Assembly (NCBI GenBank): GCA_012972825.1
Contig: JABDHL010000036.1
Span: 1 to 56,685 of the forward strand
DNA length: 56,685 nucleotides
Direction: 5' to 3'
Source: Chlorobiaceae bacterium
Lineage (GTDB): Bacteria > Bacteroidota > Chlorobiia > Chlorobiales > Chlorobiaceae
Under the pieces are notes generated by a model that saw only the letters and a program-made list of their open reading frames with translations, was not told the origin of the DNA and ran no database searches. Both the position numbers and the translations under genes were made by a program. This document shows positions 53,783 through 56,685 of the stretch, in pieces. Position 1 is the stretch's first letter. Each line of letters opens with the position of its first letter.

Positions 53783-54294
53783 TATTATTCTCCTGTTAAA
53801 TGTTGTAAGGTTCAAACGGAAATTTTCAACAACGTCTGTCATTTCAGTAATAAGGCTTCAGCTGTCGTTATTTAGTTATTTTTTCGTTTATAAACAAATC
53901 AAAGGAATACCCCGCTTGAAATTATCTTTCTGATCACTCTGAGAGGAAATTTATGGTAAAAACTTGGAGATCCGAAAATATTGGGTTTCAATAAAAAAGT
54001 AATACCTTAAGAAAATAAGGTTACACCCAAGTAATGCTTCTGTGATCTTTTTTGTCTGCAGGAGTTGTTTATACACCTTTTCGGAAAGATCATCCGAAAC
54101 CCGACACACCGAAAAACAACATACGTACCTCATTTGAAACCCTGACCGAAGTTGCCGCAAGCTTTGCTGCAACATCTTGCAAGTCAACATCTGGATCATC
54201 ACTGCATTTATCGGTATACAGGAGGACGCTGTTCAATTTCAGCACCATCAAATAAAATAATCTATTTCATCCACAATTTTAAATAAAGTGCAAC
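53783..54294. other. 512-bp intergenic region
   Basis: No supported gene or RNA. AT-rich. The left part is the upstream region of the His-rich peptide gene, the right part that of the HU gene. Reading frames here lack ribosome-binding sites and family resemblance. Confidence 0.5.
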
Positions 54295-54570
54295 ATGTCA
54301 AAAGCCGAATTAGTTGAGAAAATTGCCGAACAGGCTAACCTCACCAAAGCAGACGCCGACCGCGCAGTGAAGGCCTTCATTAATGTTGTATCATCATCTT
54401 TGAAAGGTGGTCATGATGTTGCCCTTGTTGGATTCGGGACATTCACTACGGTTGACAGGGCAGAAAGACCAGGACGTAATCCGCTCACCGGTAACGCTAT
54501 TACCATCGCAGCTAAAAAAGTTGTAAAGTTTAAACCAGGAAAAACTCTGAAGGATCAGGTCGCTGGATGA
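54295..54570 (+). CDS. DNA-binding protein HU
   Basis: A 91-residue HU protein: [20 protein letters not shown], then [21 protein letters not shown] with the intercalating proline in the arm (RNPLTG), and [10 protein letters not shown] at the end. Compacts and bends DNA. Full canonical length, distinct from the IHF-like protein at 45508. Confidence 0.95.
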   Translation: MSKAELVEKIAEQANLTKADADRAVKAFINVVSSSLKGGHDVALVGFGTFTTVDRAERPGRNPLTGNAITIAAKKVVKFKPGKTLKDQVAG

Positions 54571-54627
54571 TCATTGACTGTTCCGAATTCTCTCTATTGC
54601 TACATATACACCTCTTGTCATACTACC

Positions 54628-54674
54628 GAGATTTATCGAGGAATCCAGAATTCATGGCTGCTTCGATAAATCTC
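54628..54674. repeat. 12-bp inverted repeat between convergent HU and bciA genes
   Basis: GAGATTTATCGA at 54628-54639 and TCGATAAATCTC at 54663-54674, perfect, with a 23-base loop. It may form a transcript end for both genes, but there is no U-tract. Confidence 0.6.
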
Positions 54675-54692
54675 TGAATGACAGCGGAAGTT

Positions 54693-55721
54693 TCAGAACA
54701 TCGAATGAGCACCAAGCTCCTGGCCTGCAAGCCCCCCTTTCAATACCCGTGCATAGAAATCCCTTAAGGTGTCATTACCGTAGGATGGGGTTGCGTCTGC
54801 ATCGTATTTACCCGTTGCGGGATTTAGCAGCAGCATGGACTCAGAAGTATAGTAACGACCGATCCGGGCAAACTCGGCCTTATCCTTAAGCATCGGAAAA
54901 AGCTTTGAAAGAACTGTTAACACAGGAATAATCACATCAAAAATCAAGGGCGGGACTTTTTTGAACTTCGGTTCACGGCCCAGAAGTTCAAACAGCAGCT
55001 CACCCTGCTCTTTTGCTGAAATTGCCTTGCCGGGCCCCCCGACAGGAAGAATTTTATTCCGTTTCGACGGATCTTCGAGACAGTCAGCCATAAAACGCGC
55101 CAGATCCGCCTCGCTGATCGGCTTGCAGGAAGTAAGCTCGCCGTTACCAAACATGATATAGGGCTTCCCTTTTTTTACAGACTCCACCTGACCGGCAATA
55201 GATTTAAAAAAAGCCGTCGGTCGGACAATGGAGTACATTAAACCGGATTCGACCAACTCTTTTTCGAACCTGAGCTTGGCTCTCTGAAATTCAAGCAAAG
55301 GCTTCTGGACGCAGATGGCCGACAGCAGCACAAACTGATAAGCACCGGCTGCCTTTCCTGCTTCAAGAGCATTGTGCGTTGCCTGATAATCAATCATCCA
55401 GGCATCCTTTATCCCCCCTGTTCGCGAGGTCAGACAGGAAACAACAGCATCGAACTTTTCCCCGCGGATACCATCTTTCATTAGGGAGTTCATATCGCAA
55501 ACATCGCCGAAACGAACCTCCGAACCCTGCAATTGCTGCCGAGTCAGTTCAGATGTAGTCGAAGCATTCACTCCTGAACGCTCACGTGCAAAGCTTACAA
55601 CCTTATAACCTCTGGCAACCAGTTCGCGGACTACAAATTTGCCGATATAGCCGGTGGCACCCACTACAAAAACGCGTTTTGGTGATACTGAAGAAGTGTT
55701 ATCGGAAGAAGAAAAATTCAA
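54693..55721 (-). CDS. bciA: 3,8-divinyl protochlorophyllide/chlorophyllide a 8-vinyl reductase BciA
   Basis: A 342-residue NADPH-dependent reductase of the atypical short-chain type. The Rossmann motif is GATGYIGKF (21-29). Family segments include VVSCLTSRTGGIKDAWMIDYQATHNALEA, KLRFEKELVESGLMYSIVRPTAFFKSIAGQVE and KPYIMFGNGELTSCKPISEADLARF, as in the BciA of Chlorobium. It reduces the C8 vinyl group on the way to bacteriochlorophylls. Confirms a phototrophic green sulfur bacterium. The gene stands alone. Confidence 0.95.
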   Translation of the reverse strand: MNFSSSDNTSSVSPKRVFVVGATGYIGKFVVRELVARGYKVVSFARERSGVNASTTSELTRQQLQGSEVRFGDVCDMNSLMKDGIRGEKFDAVVSCLTSRTGGIKDAWMIDYQATHNALEAGKAAGAYQFVLLSAICVQKPLLEFQRAKLRFEKELVESGLMYSIVRPTAFFKSIAGQVESVKKGKPYIMFGNGELTSCKPISEADLARFMADCLEDPSKRNKILPVGGPGKAISAKEQGELLFELLGREPKFKKVPPLIFDVIIPVLTVLSKLFPMLKDKAEFARIGRYYTSESMLLLNPATGKYDADATPSYGNDTLRDFYARVLKGGLAGQELGAHSMF

Positions 55722-55931
55722 TGCTCAGTAATATTTATACGTTTGAAAACAAGGCATGTTCTACAGAACACGAAAGCAAAAAATAAAACCCACACCGCTT
55801 TTCTCCAAAGCAGTTTGAGGTTGAATATAATGAAACGGAAATTAAGCGATTCCTCACTTTGTTTCGAAATGACGAATGCAAAATGAGGAACGGCAGAAAA
55901 AAGGTATGGAAACAATAAGCGGTGGCTAGAC

Positions 55932-56584
<653 letters not shown>

Positions 56585-56597
56585 TTGCTCTTAGAAC

Positions 56598-56685
56598 TTA
56601 CACAATTTTATCCAATTTCCTTCTCCTCATTGACTCTCCTTTTAACTCAAGCCGGTGAGCATTTCCGACTAATCTATCCATGATT
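56598..56685 (-). CDS. istB: IstB transposition helper ATPase, C-terminal fragment (cut by window edge)
   Basis: The last 28 codons visible read MDRLVGNAHRLELKGESMRR and RKLDKIV, matching the C-terminal motif of IstB proteins (DRLVHNAHRIELKGESMRK). The Walker motifs of this AAA+ helper are beyond the window. TAA at 56598-56600. Confidence 0.85.
   Translation of the reverse strand, partial: IMDRLVGNAHRLELKGESMRRRKLDKIV

Overview
This window comes from a green sulfur bacterium (Chlorobi/Chlorobiota, Chlorobium-like). The strongest evidence is the adjacent pair of ATP-citrate lyase genes in the order aclB-aclA (11664-14752), the key enzyme of the reverse TCA cycle, together with bciA, the divinyl chlorophyllide 8-vinyl reductase of bacteriochlorophyll synthesis (54693-55721). 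Rubredoxin, a monohaem cytochrome c and a DUF169/flavoredoxin pair fit an anaerobic phototroph. I cannot name the species. No rRNA, tRNA or CRISPR array was seen.

Layout. 1-555: tail of a type I restriction HsdR subunit. 562-2118: minus-strand metal-resistance operon, a CadC/SmtB-type sensor plus an SO_0444-like metal permease, with a similar inverted repeat in front of each gene. 2367-5421: small redox and accessory genes, including a 53-residue rubredoxin. 5787-8339: three consecutive envelope-related genes of unknown function. 8505-11529: GDT1-type cation transporter, FetAB-like exporter and lgt. 11568-14831: aclBA with a recognisable promoter and terminator. 15113-19107: RRM protein, aldo/keto reductase, methyltransferase, tatA, lemA and a TPM-domain gene. 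19191-19268: a perfect 23-bp inverted repeat. 19305-23839: complete branched-chain amino-acid ABC operon livKHMGF. 24124-24733: small winged-helix protein and cytochrome c.

24711-45082 is a minus-strand DNA-end-processing locus. In transcription order it carries an Mre11/SbcD-like nuclease (YhaO type), a Rad50/SbcC-like ATPase (YhaN type), a PH-domain membrane protein, then recC, recB and recD. It is split by a block of about 6.4 kb (33374-39740) holding a giant DUF4347/delta-60/Ig-like/RTX adhesin-type gene and a PIN toxin pair. The block is bounded by an exact 26-bp direct repeat that includes the recC ribosome-binding site and first codons, so it looks like an insertion at the recC start. 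The giant gene is broken by one in-frame TAG.

45508-56685: IHF/HU-like proteins, a cupredoxin, a decayed Tyr/Arg-rich gene with an in-frame TAG, an ECF-like sigma factor overlapping a glycosyltransferase, an FMN reductase, Nramp plus universal stress protein, an H-NS-family protein, thiM, a tiny histidine-rich secreted peptide, HU and bciA. The window ends in an IS21-family element (24-bp terminal repeats and the 3' end of istB) that has truncated an acetyl-CoA hydrolase/transferase gene.

Common themes are metal handling (CadC-like sensor and permease, GDT1, FetAB, Nramp, His-rich peptide), dsDNA-end processing, and signs of recent rearrangement (26-bp duplication, two amber-interrupted reading frames, IS21 insertion).
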